Of a stretch of DNA of 64,000 bases, positions 1 through 7,372 are shown one piece after another (positions within the stretch are counted from its first letter, which is position 1; each line of letters begins with the position of its first letter). Below the pieces are notes generated by a model. That model was given only the letters and a program-made list of their open reading frames with translations. It ran no database searches and was not told where the DNA came from. Both the position numbers and the translations under genes were made by a program. Origin of the DNA: Streptomyces omiyaensis. GTDB lineage: Bacteria > Actinomycetota > Actinomycetes > Streptomycetales > Streptomycetaceae. The stretch is from contig NZ_BMVV01000006.1 in NCBI RefSeq assembly GCF_014650895.1, positions 186,001-250,000 of the forward strand. The letters run 5' to 3'.

Positions 1-72
1 CGCCGCGCCCGCGCTGACGACCATCCCCCACCCGCAGACCGTGGTGGCGGCCCTTCCCCCCGACGTGTACAT
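1..72 (-). CDS. Possible 5' end of a leaderless gene running off the left edge
   Basis: Reading leftwards from an ATG at 72-70, the frame stays open to the window edge (24 codons, beginning MYTSGGRAATTVCGWGMVVS). A TATGCT hexamer lies exactly 7 bases upstream of the ATG (positions 85-80), the same leaderless arrangement seen before many genes in this window, and no ribosome-binding site is present. The competing plus-strand frame is also open but runs on into the antisense of the marR gene without a stop, so it is less likely. The peptide is too short to assign to any family. Confidence 0.35.
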   Translation of the reverse strand, partial: MYTSGGRAATTVCGWGMVVSAGAA

Positions 73-100
73 GGCGCGCAGCATAGGCGGCCGGGGCGGC

Positions 101-136
101 CGGATAGCCACCCTCCGGACGGCGGGCGGCTATCCG
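101..136 (-). terminator. Weak hairpin at the end of the marR gene
   Basis: Nine-base arms CGGATAGCC (101-109) and GGCTATCCG (128-136) are perfectly complementary and overlap the marR stop codon. There is no T-tract. It may act as a terminator for the two-gene minus-strand unit, but this is only a suggestion. Confidence 0.3.
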
Positions 137-594
137 TCCCGCCCGGAGGCCTCCTCGACCGCCTCCAGCGCCGCCGACAGCCGGTCCAGCACCCGGACCG
201 TCTCGTCGAAGGCGTCCTGGCCCCCGAGCGCGGCGGCCAGCCGGCCGGCCAGCTCCGCGTGGCCCGGGTCGATGCGGGCGATCGCCGCGAGGCCGGCCTC
301 CGTGGGGGCGAGCAGCTTGGCGCGGCGGTGCGCCGGGTTGGGGGCGTAGACGGCCAGGCCGTCGCGGACGAGCAGGTCCGCGATCCGCTGGACGCTCTGC
401 CGGGTGATGCCCATGGCCCGGGCGATCCCGGCCACCGGCAGCGGCTCGCGGAGCACCGCCCCGAGCACCTGCCACCACGCGGCGGTCAGTCCGGCGGGCT
501 CGGCCAGCCTCTCGGAGACGGCGAGGAACTGCCCGTTGAGCCGGAAGACGCCGAGGGCGGTCCGGCTCAGGGCGTCCTGGGGGGCGCGGCTCAT
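130..594 (-). CDS. MarR-family winged-helix transcriptional regulator
   Basis: A 154-residue protein beginning MSRAPQDALSRTALGVF. The middle part (PVAGIARAMGITRQSVQRIADLL, about residues 53-76) is the helix-turn-helix, followed by a wing with the RRAK motif and the C-terminal dimerisation helices, as in MarR/SlyA proteins of normal length (140-160 residues). MarR proteins are dimeric repressors released by small ligands or oxidants. The start overlaps the stop of the upstream DJ-1/PfpI gene by four bases (ATGA, 591-594), so the two are cotranscribed and translationally coupled. Two inverted repeats over the operon's start (1183-1218) are the obvious operators, implying autoregulation. The inducing ligand cannot be read from the sequence. 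Confidence 0.9.
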   Translation of the reverse strand: MSRAPQDALSRTALGVFRLNGQFLAVSERLAEPAGLTAAWWQVLGAVLREPLPVAGIARAMGITRQSVQRIADLLVRDGLAVYAPNPAHRRAKLLAPTEAGLAAIARIDPGHAELAGRLAAALGGQDAFDETVRVLDRLSAALEAVEEASGRDG

Positions 595-1184
595 CCGTTC
601 AGCTCGGCGAAGGCCGCCGGGTCGGAGTGGTGGAAGAGCCGGTACCAGGCGTCCCGCTTCCCCTCGTAGGCGCCGAGGCGGGCGAAGATCTCGCGGGCGA
701 AGGCGACGGGCTCGGTCGGCCCGGCGGTGACGAGGTCCCCGTCGGTGACGGCGTCCGCCTCGACGTACCGCCCGCCGCCCGCGTACCCGGTCGCGGCGAG
801 GTAGAAGGAGGCGGCGCTGGTGTGCGCCCGGTCGTCGAGCAGGCCCTCGCGGGCCAGTCCGGCGGTCGCGCCGCAGATGGCGGCGACCGGCACCCCGGCG
901 TCGAGGAAGCCCCGGGCGGCGGCGGCGAAGGGGGCGAGCTCGTCGCCCTCGTCGTACTTCTCGGCGCCGGGGAGGATCAGCAGCGCGCTGTCCCCGGGGC
1001 GCAGCCCGTCCAGCGAGAGGTCGGGCACGATCCGGATCCCGGCGAGCGTGGTGACGGGCTTCCCGGCGTCGGCGCCCACGGTCCGCACGGTGAATCCGGC
1101 CCGGGCGAGCCACGCGGTGGCGTGCCCCGTCTCCCAGTCGGCGAGCGTGTCGTACACGGCGAGGTGAACGGTCCTGGAGGTCAT
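591..1184 (-). CDS. DJ-1/PfpI family protein (class I glutamine amidotransferase-like)
   Basis: A 197-residue protein of the DJ-1/ThiJ/PfpI superfamily. The nucleophile-elbow cysteine is visible in AAICGATAGLA (Cys104), after the strand LLILPGAEKYDEGDE, and an acidic residue (Glu18) sits where the family's conserved glutamate is expected. Members include glyoxalase III, protein/nucleotide deglycases and proteases, and the exact activity is unknown here. The pairing with a MarR repressor suggests a response to reactive electrophiles or a toxic metabolite. The ATG at 1184 has no ribosome-binding site. A TTGACA-N17-CAGTCT promoter read on the minus strand ends six bases before it, suggesting a leaderless transcript. 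An in-frame alternative start lies in a different frame upstream (1200) and is not supported. Confidence 0.85.
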   Translation of the reverse strand: MTSRTVHLAVYDTLADWETGHATAWLARAGFTVRTVGADAGKPVTTLAGIRIVPDLSLDGLRPGDSALLILPGAEKYDEGDELAPFAAAARGFLDAGVPVAAICGATAGLAREGLLDDRAHTSAASFYLAATGYAGGGRYVEADAVTDGDLVTAGPTEPVAFAREIFARLGAYEGKRDAWYRLFHHSDPAAFAELNG

Positions 1185-1218
1185 GACAAGAGACTGTCAT
1201 GATGACAGCATGCTGTCA
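1183..1218. promoter_or_regulatory. Tandem MarR-type operators over a leaderless promoter
   Basis: Two inverted repeats sit side by side: ATGACA-N6-TGTCAT (1183-1200) and the perfect palindrome TGACAGCATGCTGTCA (1203-1218). On the minus strand they overlap a TTGACA -35 box (1219-1214) and a CAGTCT -10-like box (1196-1191) that ends six bases before the ATG of the DJ-1 gene. Both operators share the half-site ATGACA/TGTCAT, and a dimer bound there would block the promoter directly. Confidence 0.65.
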
Positions 1219-1372
1219 ATAAGGGGCGTGCGGCGCCGACGACGGAATCCGCAGCCGCCCGTCCCGTGGGGCGGGTCGCCGCGTCCCGCAGAGCAAGGTG
1301 TCGCGTCCGACGCGCTCTCGGTGGACAAGATGGTGATGGCCGTCCCACCTGGGGTTCCTTACCCTTCGGTGC

Positions 1373-2734
1373 ATGACCCCTCATGTCGTACCCGACCCCC
1401 AGGCCGGCGCCGCCGTCAAGGCCGCGGACCGCGCGCACGTCTTCCACAGCTGGTCCGCCCAGGGCCTGATCGACCCGCTCGCCGTGGCCGGCGCGGAGGG
1501 GTCGTACTTCTGGGACTACGACGGCAACCGCTACCTCGACTTCACCAGCGGCCTCGTCTACACGAACATCGGCTACCAGCACCCCAAGGTGGTCGCCGCC
1601 ATCCAGGAGCAGGCCGCGAAGCTCACCACCTTCGCGCCCGCCTTCGCCGTCGACGTCCGCTCCGAGGCCGCACGCCTCATCGCCGAGCGCACCCCCGGCG
1701 ACCTGAACAAGATCTTCTTCACCAACGGCGGCGCCGAGGCCGTCGAGAACGCCGTCCGGATGGCCCGGCTGCACACCGGCCGCCACAAGGTGCTCTCCGC
1801 CTTCCGCTCGTACCACGGCGCCACCTCCACCGCGATCAACCTCACCGGCGACCCCCGCCGCTGGGCCTCCGACACCGGCTCCGCCGGCGTGGTGCGCTTC
1901 TGGGCGCCCTTCCTCTACCGCTCGGCGTTCTACGCCGAGACCGAGCAGCAGGAGTGCGAGCGCGCCCTCGCGCACCTGGAGGACACCATCGCCTTCGAGG
2001 GTCCCGGCACCGTCGCCGCGATCATCCTGGAGACCGTCCCCGGCACCGCCGGCATCATGACCCCGCCGCCCGGCTACCTCACCGGCGTCCGCGAGATCTG
2101 CGACAAGTACGGCATCGTCTTCGTCCTCGACGAGGTCATGGCCGGCTTCGGCCGCACCGGCGCGTGGTTCGCCGCCGAGCACTTCGACGTCGTCCCCGAC
2201 CTGATGACCTTCGCCAAGGGCGTCAACTCCGGCTACGTGCCGCTCGGCGGCGTCGCCATCAGCGAGGAGATCGCCGCCACCTTCGAGACCCGCCCCTACC
2301 CCGGCGGCCTCACCTACTCCGGCCACCCGCTGGCCTGCGCCGCCGCCGTCGCCACCATTCGGGTGATGGAGGACGAGCAGGTCGTCCAGCACGCGGCCCG
2401 CATCGGCGAGACCGTCCTCGGCCCCGGCCTGCGCGAGCTCGCCGAGCGCCACCCCTCCGTCGGCGAGGTCCGCGGCATGGGCGTCTTCTGGGCGCTCGAC
2501 CTGGTGAAGAACAAGGAGACGCGCGAGCCGCTCGTCCCCTACAACGCGGCCGGCGAGGCCAACGCCCCGATGGCCGCCTTCGGCGCCGCGGCGAAGAAGA
2601 ACGGCCTGTGGCCCTTCGTCAACATGAACCGCACCCACGCCGTCCCGGCCTGCAACGTCTCCGAGGACGAGGTCAAGGAGGGCCTCGCGGCCCTCGACGC
2701 GGCGCTCACCGTCGCCGACGAGCACACGGTCTGA
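1373..2734 (+). CDS. Class III (PLP-dependent) aminotransferase
   Basis: A 453-residue fold-type I class III aminotransferase. Visible signatures are FTNGGAEAVENAVRMAR (phosphate-cup region, about 116-132), the PLP-contacting SYHGAT (146-151), VLDEVMAGFGRTG with Asp253 that binds the pyridine nitrogen, and the Schiff-base lysine Lys282 in TFAKGVNSGYVPLGG. This subgroup includes beta-alanine, taurine and omega-amino acid:pyruvate aminotransferases, and the substrate cannot be fixed from sequence. A TACCCT box (1360-1365) lies seven bases before the ATG and no ribosome-binding site is present, indicating leaderless translation and confirming the start. The GntR regulator immediately downstream in the same direction is a plausible local regulator. 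Confidence 0.92.
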   Translation: MTPHVVPDPQAGAAVKAADRAHVFHSWSAQGLIDPLAVAGAEGSYFWDYDGNRYLDFTSGLVYTNIGYQHPKVVAAIQEQAAKLTTFAPAFAVDVRSEAARLIAERTPGDLNKIFFTNGGAEAVENAVRMARLHTGRHKVLSAFRSYHGATSTAINLTGDPRRWASDTGSAGVVRFWAPFLYRSAFYAETEQQECERALAHLEDTIAFEGPGTVAAIILETVPGTAGIMTPPPGYLTGVREICDKYGIVFVLDEVMAGFGRTGAWFAAEHFDVVPDLMTFAKGVNSGYVPLGGVAISEEIAATFETRPYPGGLTYSGHPLACAAAVATIRVMEDEQVVQHAARIGETVLGPGLRELAERHPSVGEVRGMGVFWALDLVKNKETREPLVPYNAAGEANAPMAAFGAAAKKNGLWPFVNMNRTHAVPACNVSEDEVKEGLAALDAALTVADEHTV

Positions 2735-2766
2735 CGCCGCCCGACGACGGCACGGCGCCGGCGTCA

Positions 2767-2779
2767 CCCGTGTGACGGG
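2767..2779 (+). terminator. Short hairpin after the aminotransferase gene
   Basis: A compact stem CCCGT/ACGGG with a 3-base loop lies 33 bases past the aminotransferase stop and just upstream of the GntR promoter. It is short and lacks a T-tract, so it is a weak terminator candidate only. Confidence 0.25.
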
Positions 2780-2796
2780 GGCCTCCTCCCGGGGGA

Positions 2797-2814
2797 CCAG
2801 GTCTGGACTAGAGT
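2797..2814 (+). promoter_or_regulatory. Promoter of the GntR gene with a small inverted repeat
   Basis: A TAGAGT -10 box lies at 2809-2814 and is preceded directly by CCAG-GT-CTGG (2797-2806). Transcription would start near 2821, giving a leader of about 25 bases that carries the GGAGG at 2830-2834. The inverted repeat is a candidate GntR operator for autoregulation. Confidence 0.4.
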
Positions 2815-2847
2815 CTTCCGGAACCTCATGGAGGGGGCCCCGCCCGC

Positions 2848-3561
2848 ATGCCCGGCACGTCCGCGAACAGCGCCGTCACCCGCAGCACCCTCAGCCGGCA
2901 GATCGCGGACGCGCTCCGTGACGAGGTCCTCGCGGGGCGTCTCCACCCCGGCCAGGAATTCACCGTCAAGCAGATCGCCGAGCAGTACGGCGTCTCCGCC
3001 ACCCCGGTCCGCGAGGCCCTCGTCGAGCTCTGCGCCCAGGGCCTGCTCGACTCCGACCAGCACCGCGGCTTCCGCGTCCACCGGTTCACGGTGGCCGACT
3101 ACCGGGACATGGTCGAGGCCCGGATGCTCGTCGTCGACGGCGTCTTCCGCCGCCACACCCCCCGCGAGCAGGCCGCGCTCCCCGAGCCGGACCCCGGCAT
3201 CGGGGTGGTGCTGGTGTCGATACGCCGCCGCGGCGAGGCCGCCGCCCGCGCCGCCCGCGCCGGCGACCTGGACGTCCTCATCGGCTACGACATCCGCTAC
3301 TGGCGCGAGCTGGGCCGGCTCATCGCCCGCAACGACCACATCGCCGACTTCCTGCACCGGCTCCGCGTCCAGGCCTGGGCCTTCTCCGTCCCCTACCTGC
3401 GGGCCGAGCGCGAGCTGCACGGCTGGCTCTGGGCCGGGCACGTGGAGCTCGTCGACGCGGTCACCCGCGGCGACGCCGAGGCCGCGGTGGCGGTCGTCCG
3501 GGCCTACAACGCCCACTCCCTGGAATGGGCCGACCGCCTGGAGGCCCGCCTCACCCGGTGA
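2848..3561 (+). CDS. GntR-family transcriptional regulator (FadR/FCD-like)
   Basis: A 237-residue regulator. The N-terminal winged helix runs from about residue 12 to 80 (LSRQIADALRDEVLAGRLHPG, then FTVKQIAEQYGVSATPVREA and GLLDSDQHRGFRVHRF), which is the classic GntR signature. The remaining 150 residues are mostly helical and resemble the FCD ligand-binding domain of the FadR subfamily. Such proteins repress catabolic or transport genes and release DNA on binding a carboxylate-type effector. The gene lies 113 bases after the aminotransferase and has its own promoter. Control of itself and of the aminotransferase is plausible but unproven. The ATG at 2848 is preferred, and an upstream ATG at 2828 is in another frame. 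Confidence 0.9.
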   Translation: MPGTSANSAVTRSTLSRQIADALRDEVLAGRLHPGQEFTVKQIAEQYGVSATPVREALVELCAQGLLDSDQHRGFRVHRFTVADYRDMVEARMLVVDGVFRRHTPREQAALPEPDPGIGVVLVSIRRRGEAAARAARAGDLDVLIGYDIRYWRELGRLIARNDHIADFLHRLRVQAWAFSVPYLRAERELHGWLWAGHVELVDAVTRGDAEAAVAVVRAYNAHSLEWADRLEARLTR

Positions 3562-3673
3562 CCCGCCGCCGGGTTGAGGCCCCCCTTCCCGGGGCAGGCC
3601 TCCCACGGGTGGGCGTCGTCGGCCCCGCCGACTACCCTGGCCCTCCCCGGAACTGACGGAGAGCGAGCCTCCC

Positions 3674-4324
3674 TTGGCCTGTGACCTGTGGCTGGTCCCC
3701 CTCGTCGACGTGCTGTGCCACAGCCCCGACAACCCCTTCGCCGAAGACCTCGCCGCCTACGACGCCGTGCTCAGCGCCTCGGGGCTGCCGACCGTGCCCG
3801 TGTACGCGTACATGCCCGGACTCTCCGGGGACGTGGCCCCGGTCGCGGGCTTCGACTACGAGGCCCTGCACTTCCTGCGCCGCGCCTACCTGCTGGCGAT
3901 CTGCGGACTGCCGGTCGAGCCGGTGGGCGAGCTCGGCGGGGACTACGAGCAGCTCCTGGAGATGTTCGAGGCCACCGCCCAGCAGTCCCACCTGGTCTGG
4001 CACTACGACCACGCGGGCGCCTACGTGCCGGTCGACTTCCCGGTCCCGCTCTCCAGCGACGAACTGCTGGAGGGCGGCGGCCCGCTCGGCTCCTCGTACG
4101 GGCTGCTGAGGGAACTGGAGTTCGTCGCCCCGGCGCTCGGCATCGACCCGGCCAACCCGCCGGCCGCCCCGGCGCCGCCCGCCCGGCCCACCGAGCTGGA
4201 GGAGCCGGCCGCCCCGGCGCCGTACGACGACGGCCCCTTCGCCCGCGAGCGCCACGTCTGGCTGGGCCTCCACGCGGCGGCGACCCGCAGCCTCGCCCAG
4301 GGCTCGATGATCATGCTCAGCTGA
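3674..4324 (+). CDS. Conserved-looking hypothetical protein, function unknown
   Basis: A 216-residue acidic protein starting at TTG (MACDLWLVPLVDVLCHSPDN) with a GGAG about 12 bases upstream. I do not recognise a family. The N-terminal 130 residues look folded (alternating hydrophobic segments such as HFLRRAYLLAICGL and YEQLLEMFEATAQQ), a Pro/Ala-rich linker spans about residues 155-185, and a short helical tail (HVWLGLHAAATRSLAQ) closes it. No signal peptide or membrane segment is seen. Codon usage (third-position G/C almost throughout) is as in neighbouring genes, and a strong terminator follows, so the gene is real. A TACCCT box about 40 bases upstream may be its promoter. It is convergent with the SLATT gene. 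Confidence 0.75.
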   Translation: MACDLWLVPLVDVLCHSPDNPFAEDLAAYDAVLSASGLPTVPVYAYMPGLSGDVAPVAGFDYEALHFLRRAYLLAICGLPVEPVGELGGDYEQLLEMFEATAQQSHLVWHYDHAGAYVPVDFPVPLSSDELLEGGGPLGSSYGLLRELEFVAPALGIDPANPPAAPAPPARPTELEEPAAPAPYDDGPFARERHVWLGLHAAATRSLAQGSMIMLS

Positions 4325-4340
4325 CCGGGTCCCGCCCGGA

Positions 4341-4366
4341 GCGGCCCCCGGAGAGCCGGGGGCCGC
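4341..4366 (+). terminator. Strong GC hairpin terminator
   Basis: A perfect 11-base-pair stem GCGGCCCCCGG/CCGGGGGCCGC with the loop AGAG begins 17 bases after the stop of the hypothetical gene at 3674-4324. There is no long T-tract, as is usual in Streptomyces. It may also serve the convergent SLATT gene. Confidence 0.7.
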
Positions 4367-4370
4367 CTTC

Positions 4371-4490
4371 GGAAGCCCCCGGCGGGCCCGGAAAGGCCCC
4401 GACCGCCTCGGGAAGGCCCGGCGGGCCCGGAAAGGCCCCGGCCCGCCTCCGGAAGGCCCGGCGGGCCCGGAAGGCCCCGGCCGTGCGGTG
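4371..4490. repeat. Three tandem copies of a 40-base GC-rich unit
   Basis: Units start at 4371, 4411 and 4451, each beginning GGAAGSCCSSGCGGGCCCGG and followed by an AAAGGCCCCG-type segment. They lie in the space between two convergent genes, next to the terminator. Copies 2 and 3 are nearly identical and copy 1 and the end of copy 3 have diverged. This looks like a slippage-prone array with no coding role. Confidence 0.8.
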
Positions 4491-4544
4491 GGCCCCGGCA
4501 GGCCCCGGGCCGGGGTCAGCGGGTCCCGGACCGGGGGCCGGGCG

Positions 4545-5267
4545 TCAGCGGGTCTCCGGAGGCCGCTGGCGCGGCATGTTCGGGCGGGTGCCCGGCGGCA
4601 GCGGGAAGCGGCCGGACGGATGGGCCGCCTCCGACCGGGCCGGCACGACCCCGACCGACTGGAGCGCCAGCGGCGCCGGGCCCGAGCGGAACTCGACCAT
4701 CCAGTCCGCCGTCTCCGCCCGCACCAGCTCCGTGACGTCCTCCGAGAAGCGGCGCAGCACCCCGAGGCACCGCTCGGCGGCCTCGCTGGCGGTCCCCTCC
4801 GTCGGGCCGAGGACCTCCCGCACGCTCTCCGACGCCCAGTCGAACTGGAGCGCCTGGAGCCGCCGCTGCACGGCCTGGGCGGTCGCCACGTCCCTTATCC
4901 ATCCCGAGGTCAGCCCGAAGTAGCGGTCGCAGGCCATGCAGGCCGCGCCGAGCAGCAGCGAGAGGTAGCCCCAGCCGGCCGTTCCCTCGGCCACCCCGGT
5001 CAGGTCGAGCAGCGGCAGCGCGGCCCCGGCGATGACGCCGAGCGCGGTGCCCATCCGCAGCGCCCGGGCGCAGCGGCGCTTCCACACCCGGTCCGAGAGG
5101 TACCACTCGGCGGTGCGCAGGGCATTGGCCTCCACCCACCGGTAGAGCTCGTCGAGGCGTTCGGCGGGCTCGCCCCAGTCGCCCAGGGGGAAGGGCTTCC
5201 CCGTCAGATCTCTCTCGACGTCTTCCCCGGGAGGCCCCGGCGGCTGCATCTCCGGCTGGTGGCTCAC
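4545..5267 (-). CDS. SLATT-domain membrane protein
   Basis: A 240-residue protein with the SLATT layout: an amphipathic helix (about 36-65, LDELYRWVEANALRTAEWYL), two closely spaced membrane helices (about 70-88 and 99-113), then a long helical segment with an FDWASE motif and a Pro-rich basic tail. SLATT proteins are predicted pore- or membrane-perturbing modules often paired with nucleotide-signalling or conflict enzymes (Burroughs and Aravind's classification). Here no partner enzyme is adjacent. It stands alone beside ybaB-recR, a position I recall as conserved in Streptomyces, so a housekeeping role is more likely than a mobile defence gene. The ATG at 5267 fits the conserved N-terminus. 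Confidence 0.8.
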   Translation of the reverse strand: MSHQPEMQPPGPPGEDVERDLTGKPFPLGDWGEPAERLDELYRWVEANALRTAEWYLSDRVWKRRCARALRMGTALGVIAGAALPLLDLTGVAEGTAGWGYLSLLLGAACMACDRYFGLTSGWIRDVATAQAVQRRLQALQFDWASESVREVLGPTEGTASEAAERCLGVLRRFSEDVTELVRAETADWMVEFRSGPAPLALQSVGVVPARSEAAHPSGRFPLPPGTRPNMPRQRPPETR

Positions 5268-5538
5268 CGGGGGACTCCTCTGCTCAGCCCAGCGTTCGTG
5301 TCGCTCGTGTCCTTCTGTGACGTGCGGTGCACGTGGTGCCTGCCCTTCCTACCGCCGAATGGTGGGCGGCGGGCCCGGAATCCCGGGATTTCCGCCCGCA
5401 AGAGGGTCTTGATCAGGTAGAGGAGCCCGCAGTTTCTCACTCGAAAGAGTTGTCGCGGCAGTGCGGTCCACGACCACGTAGGCTCGGAACACCGGCACCA
5501 GACGTGACGGACCGAAGCTTCAACCACGAGGAGTGACC
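5268..5538. promoter_or_regulatory. Divergent promoter region between the SLATT gene and ybaB
   Basis: This 271-base region has lower GC than its surroundings. It holds a perfect inverted repeat ACGTGC-GGT-GCACGT (5320-5334), about 55 bases upstream of the SLATT start and suited to be an operator, and a TAGGCT -10 box at 5479-5484 that would start the ybaB-recR transcript near 5491. No RNA gene or coding sequence could be recognised. Confidence 0.5.
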
Positions 5539-5874
5539 TTGATTCCCGGTGGCGGCCAGCCCAACATGCAGCAGATCCTCCAGCAGGCGCAGAAGATGCA
5601 GCAGGACCTCGCCCGCGCCCAGCAGGAGCTCGCCGCGACCGAGGTCGAGGGCCAGGCCGGCGGCGGCCTGGTCAAGGCCACCGTGACCGGCTCGGGAGAG
5701 CTGCGCGGCCTGGTCATCGACCCGAAGGCGGTCGACCCGGAGGACACCGAGACCCTGGCGGACCTGGTGATCGCCGCGGTCCAGGCCGCGAACGACAACG
5801 CGCAGCAGCTCCAGCAGGCCAAGCTGGGCCCGCTGGCACAGGGTCTGGGCGGAATGCCGGGCCTGGGCTTCTAG
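5539..5874 (+). CDS. ybaB: YbaB/EbfC family nucleoid-associated protein
   Basis: A 111-residue protein with the family's signature: an N-terminal helix of [20 protein letters not shown] type, then [21 protein letters not shown] and a C-terminal helix. YbaB/EbfC dimers bind DNA and are almost always encoded next to recR, as here. The TTG at 5539 is chosen because GAGGAG (5528-5533) lies at the right distance. The GTG at 5533 that would extend the frame overlaps that ribosome-binding site. recR follows 58 bases later with its own promoter-like box, so the pair may be partly cotranscribed. Confidence 0.95.
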   Translation: MIPGGGQPNMQQILQQAQKMQQDLARAQQELAATEVEGQAGGGLVKATVTGSGELRGLVIDPKAVDPEDTETLADLVIAAVQAANDNAQQLQQAKLGPLAQGLGGMPGLGF

Positions 5875-5891
5875 CGGGCACTTCCAGCCAC

Positions 5892-5897
5892 TACCGT
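5892..5897 (+). promoter_or_regulatory. -10 box of a recR promoter
   Basis: TACCGT lies 18 bases after the ybaB stop and would start transcription near 5904, giving a leader of about 29 bases carrying GGAAAGGG (5918-5925), seven bases before the recR TTG. Confidence 0.4.
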
Positions 5898-5932
5898 AAG
5901 AGGGCAAGAGCACACCCGGAAAGGGCGTTCCG

Positions 5933-6532
5933 TTGTACGAAGGCGTGGTCCAGGACCTGATCGACGAGCTGGGCAGGCTGCCCGGCGTCGGTCCCAAGAG
6001 CGCGCAGCGGATCGCCTTCCACGTCCTCCAGGCCGAGCCGACGGACGTGCGCCGTCTCGCCCACGCCCTCCTGGAGGTCAAGGAGAAGGTCCGGTTCTGC
6101 GCGGTCTGCGGGAACGTGGCGCAGCAGGAGCAGTGCAACATCTGCCGCGACCCGCGCCGGGACCTGACCGTCATCTGCGTGGTCGAGGAGCCGAAGGACG
6201 TCGTCGCGATCGAGCGGACGCGCGAGTTCCGGGGGCGGTACCACGTCCTCGGCGGCGCGATCAGTCCGATCGAGGGCGTCGGCCCCGACGACCTGCGGAT
6301 CCGGGAGCTGCTCGCCCGCCTCGCGGACGGTGCGGTCACCGAGCTGATCCTGGCGACCGACCCCAACCTGGAGGGCGAGGCGACCGCCACCTACCTGGCG
6401 CGGATGATCAAGCCCATGGGGCTGAGGGTGACCCGCCTCGCGAGCGGCCTCCCGGTCGGCGGCGACCTGGAGTACGCCGACGAGGTGACGCTCGGCCGTG
6501 CCTTCGAGGGGCGGAGGCTGCTAGATGTATGA
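5933..6532 (+). CDS. recR: Recombination mediator protein RecR
   Basis: A 199-residue RecR of normal length. In order: helix-hairpin-helix ([20 protein letters not shown], about 6-27), a four-cysteine zinc finger ([18 protein letters not shown], about 55-73), and a Toprim domain ([17 protein letters not shown], then [17 protein letters not shown]). RecR works with RecF and RecO to load RecA on gapped, SSB-coated DNA. Translation starts at TTG with GGAAAGGG seven bases upstream. All metal-binding cysteines and the Toprim acidic residues are intact. Confidence 0.97.
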   Translation: MYEGVVQDLIDELGRLPGVGPKSAQRIAFHVLQAEPTDVRRLAHALLEVKEKVRFCAVCGNVAQQEQCNICRDPRRDLTVICVVEEPKDVVAIERTREFRGRYHVLGGAISPIEGVGPDDLRIRELLARLADGAVTELILATDPNLEGEATATYLARMIKPMGLRVTRLASGLPVGGDLEYADEVTLGRAFEGRRLLDV

Positions 6533-6588
6533 CGACCGGGCGCGGGAGGACCGGGCCGGTGCCGGTGAGCTCTCAGGGAGGCTCCTCG

Positions 6589-7245
6589 ATGTCTGACCCC
6601 ACGCTCCACTCCATCACGCAGAGTCCCGACGACTTCGCGGTCCAGATCGCCGACTCCGTCGAGAGCTTCATCGTCGCCACGACCGAGGTCGCCAGAGGCG
6701 ACGAGCCGGACAGCGCGGTGCCCTTCCTCCTCCTGGAGATCTCCCAGCTGCTCCTCGCCGGGGGCCGGCTGGGCGCGCACGAGGACATCCTCCCGGACGA
6801 GCGGTACGAGCCCGACACGGGCCCGGAGCCGGACGTGGACGAGCTGCGGGAGCGGTTCGCGGCCATGCTGGAGCCGGTCGACGTCTTCTCCGAGGTCTTC
6901 GACCCGTACGAGCCCCGCAAGGCGCCCGTCCCGGCCCGGATCTCGGACAACCTCGCCGACATCGTCGCCGACCTCCGCCACGGCCTCGCCCACTACCGGG
7001 CCGGCCGCACCTCCGAGGCCCTGTGGTGGTGGCAGTTCTCCTACTTCTCCAACTGGGGACCCACCGCCTCGGCCACCCTCCGCGCCCTCCAGTCCCTGGT
7101 CGCCCACGTCCGCCTCGACCAGCCCCTCGCCGCCCTCGACGGCCTCGACACCGACGAGGACCTGACCGAGGACGACCTCGCCGAGGAGGCCGGCCGCGTG
7201 ATGATCCAGGAGATCGCGGGCCCGCTGGGGATGAAGGGCCTCTAG
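6589..7245 (+). CDS. DUF5063 domain-containing protein
   Basis: A 218-residue acidic protein starting MSDPTLHSITQSPDDFAVQI, with AGGGAGGC just upstream as ribosome-binding site. The sequence is soluble and helical, with a characteristic ALWWWQFSYFSNWGPTASATLRALQSL segment. It matches the DUF5063 family, known to me as the usual gene between recR and ask in Streptomyces. No biochemical function is known. The spacing to recR is 56 bases, so it is likely part of the ybaB-recR unit. Translation upstream of 6589 in this frame is antisense-free but is only an out-of-frame shadow of recR. Confidence 0.85.
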   Translation: MSDPTLHSITQSPDDFAVQIADSVESFIVATTEVARGDEPDSAVPFLLLEISQLLLAGGRLGAHEDILPDERYEPDTGPEPDVDELRERFAAMLEPVDVFSEVFDPYEPRKAPVPARISDNLADIVADLRHGLAHYRAGRTSEALWWWQFSYFSNWGPTASATLRALQSLVAHVRLDQPLAALDGLDTDEDLTEDDLAEEAGRVMIQEIAGPLGMKGL

Positions 7246-7312
7246 GTCCCGTCCTGATCATTCTCTGAACACCGCGTCTCAGGATGTGATAGCAGGTCGG
7301 CGTTTTTCGGTC

Positions 7313-7331
7313 GCTCGTTAGACTGAGCCGA
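7313..7331 (+). promoter_or_regulatory. ask promoter
   Basis: A TAGACT -10 box lies within CGTTAGACTGAGC at about 7318-7323, with TTTTTCGG-type sequence upstream. Transcription would begin near 7330, giving a leader of about 42 bases that carries GAGGAG before the GTG start. Confidence 0.45.
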
Positions 7332-7372
7332 CCGCAGCGCGGGCTGCGGCACCGACCGAGCGAGGAGCGCAC

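Noticed and set aside
2797-2806. DasR-like GGTCTGGAC sequence upstream of the GntR gene
   Set aside because: Only half of the dre core is present. It is more likely part of the promoter or a local GntR operator.
4371-4490. CRISPR-like array
   Set aside because: The 40-base units abut each other without unique spacers and decay at the ends. It is a simple tandem repeat. No cas genes are present in the window.
4545-5267. SLATT gene as part of a defence island
   Set aside because: No nucleotide-sensing enzyme, toxin or mobile genes accompany it. Neighbours are housekeeping genes (ybaB, recR).
5268-5538. SRP RNA or tRNA gene upstream of ybaB
   Set aside because: No cloverleaf or SRP domain-IV-like hairpin could be found in this region on either strand.
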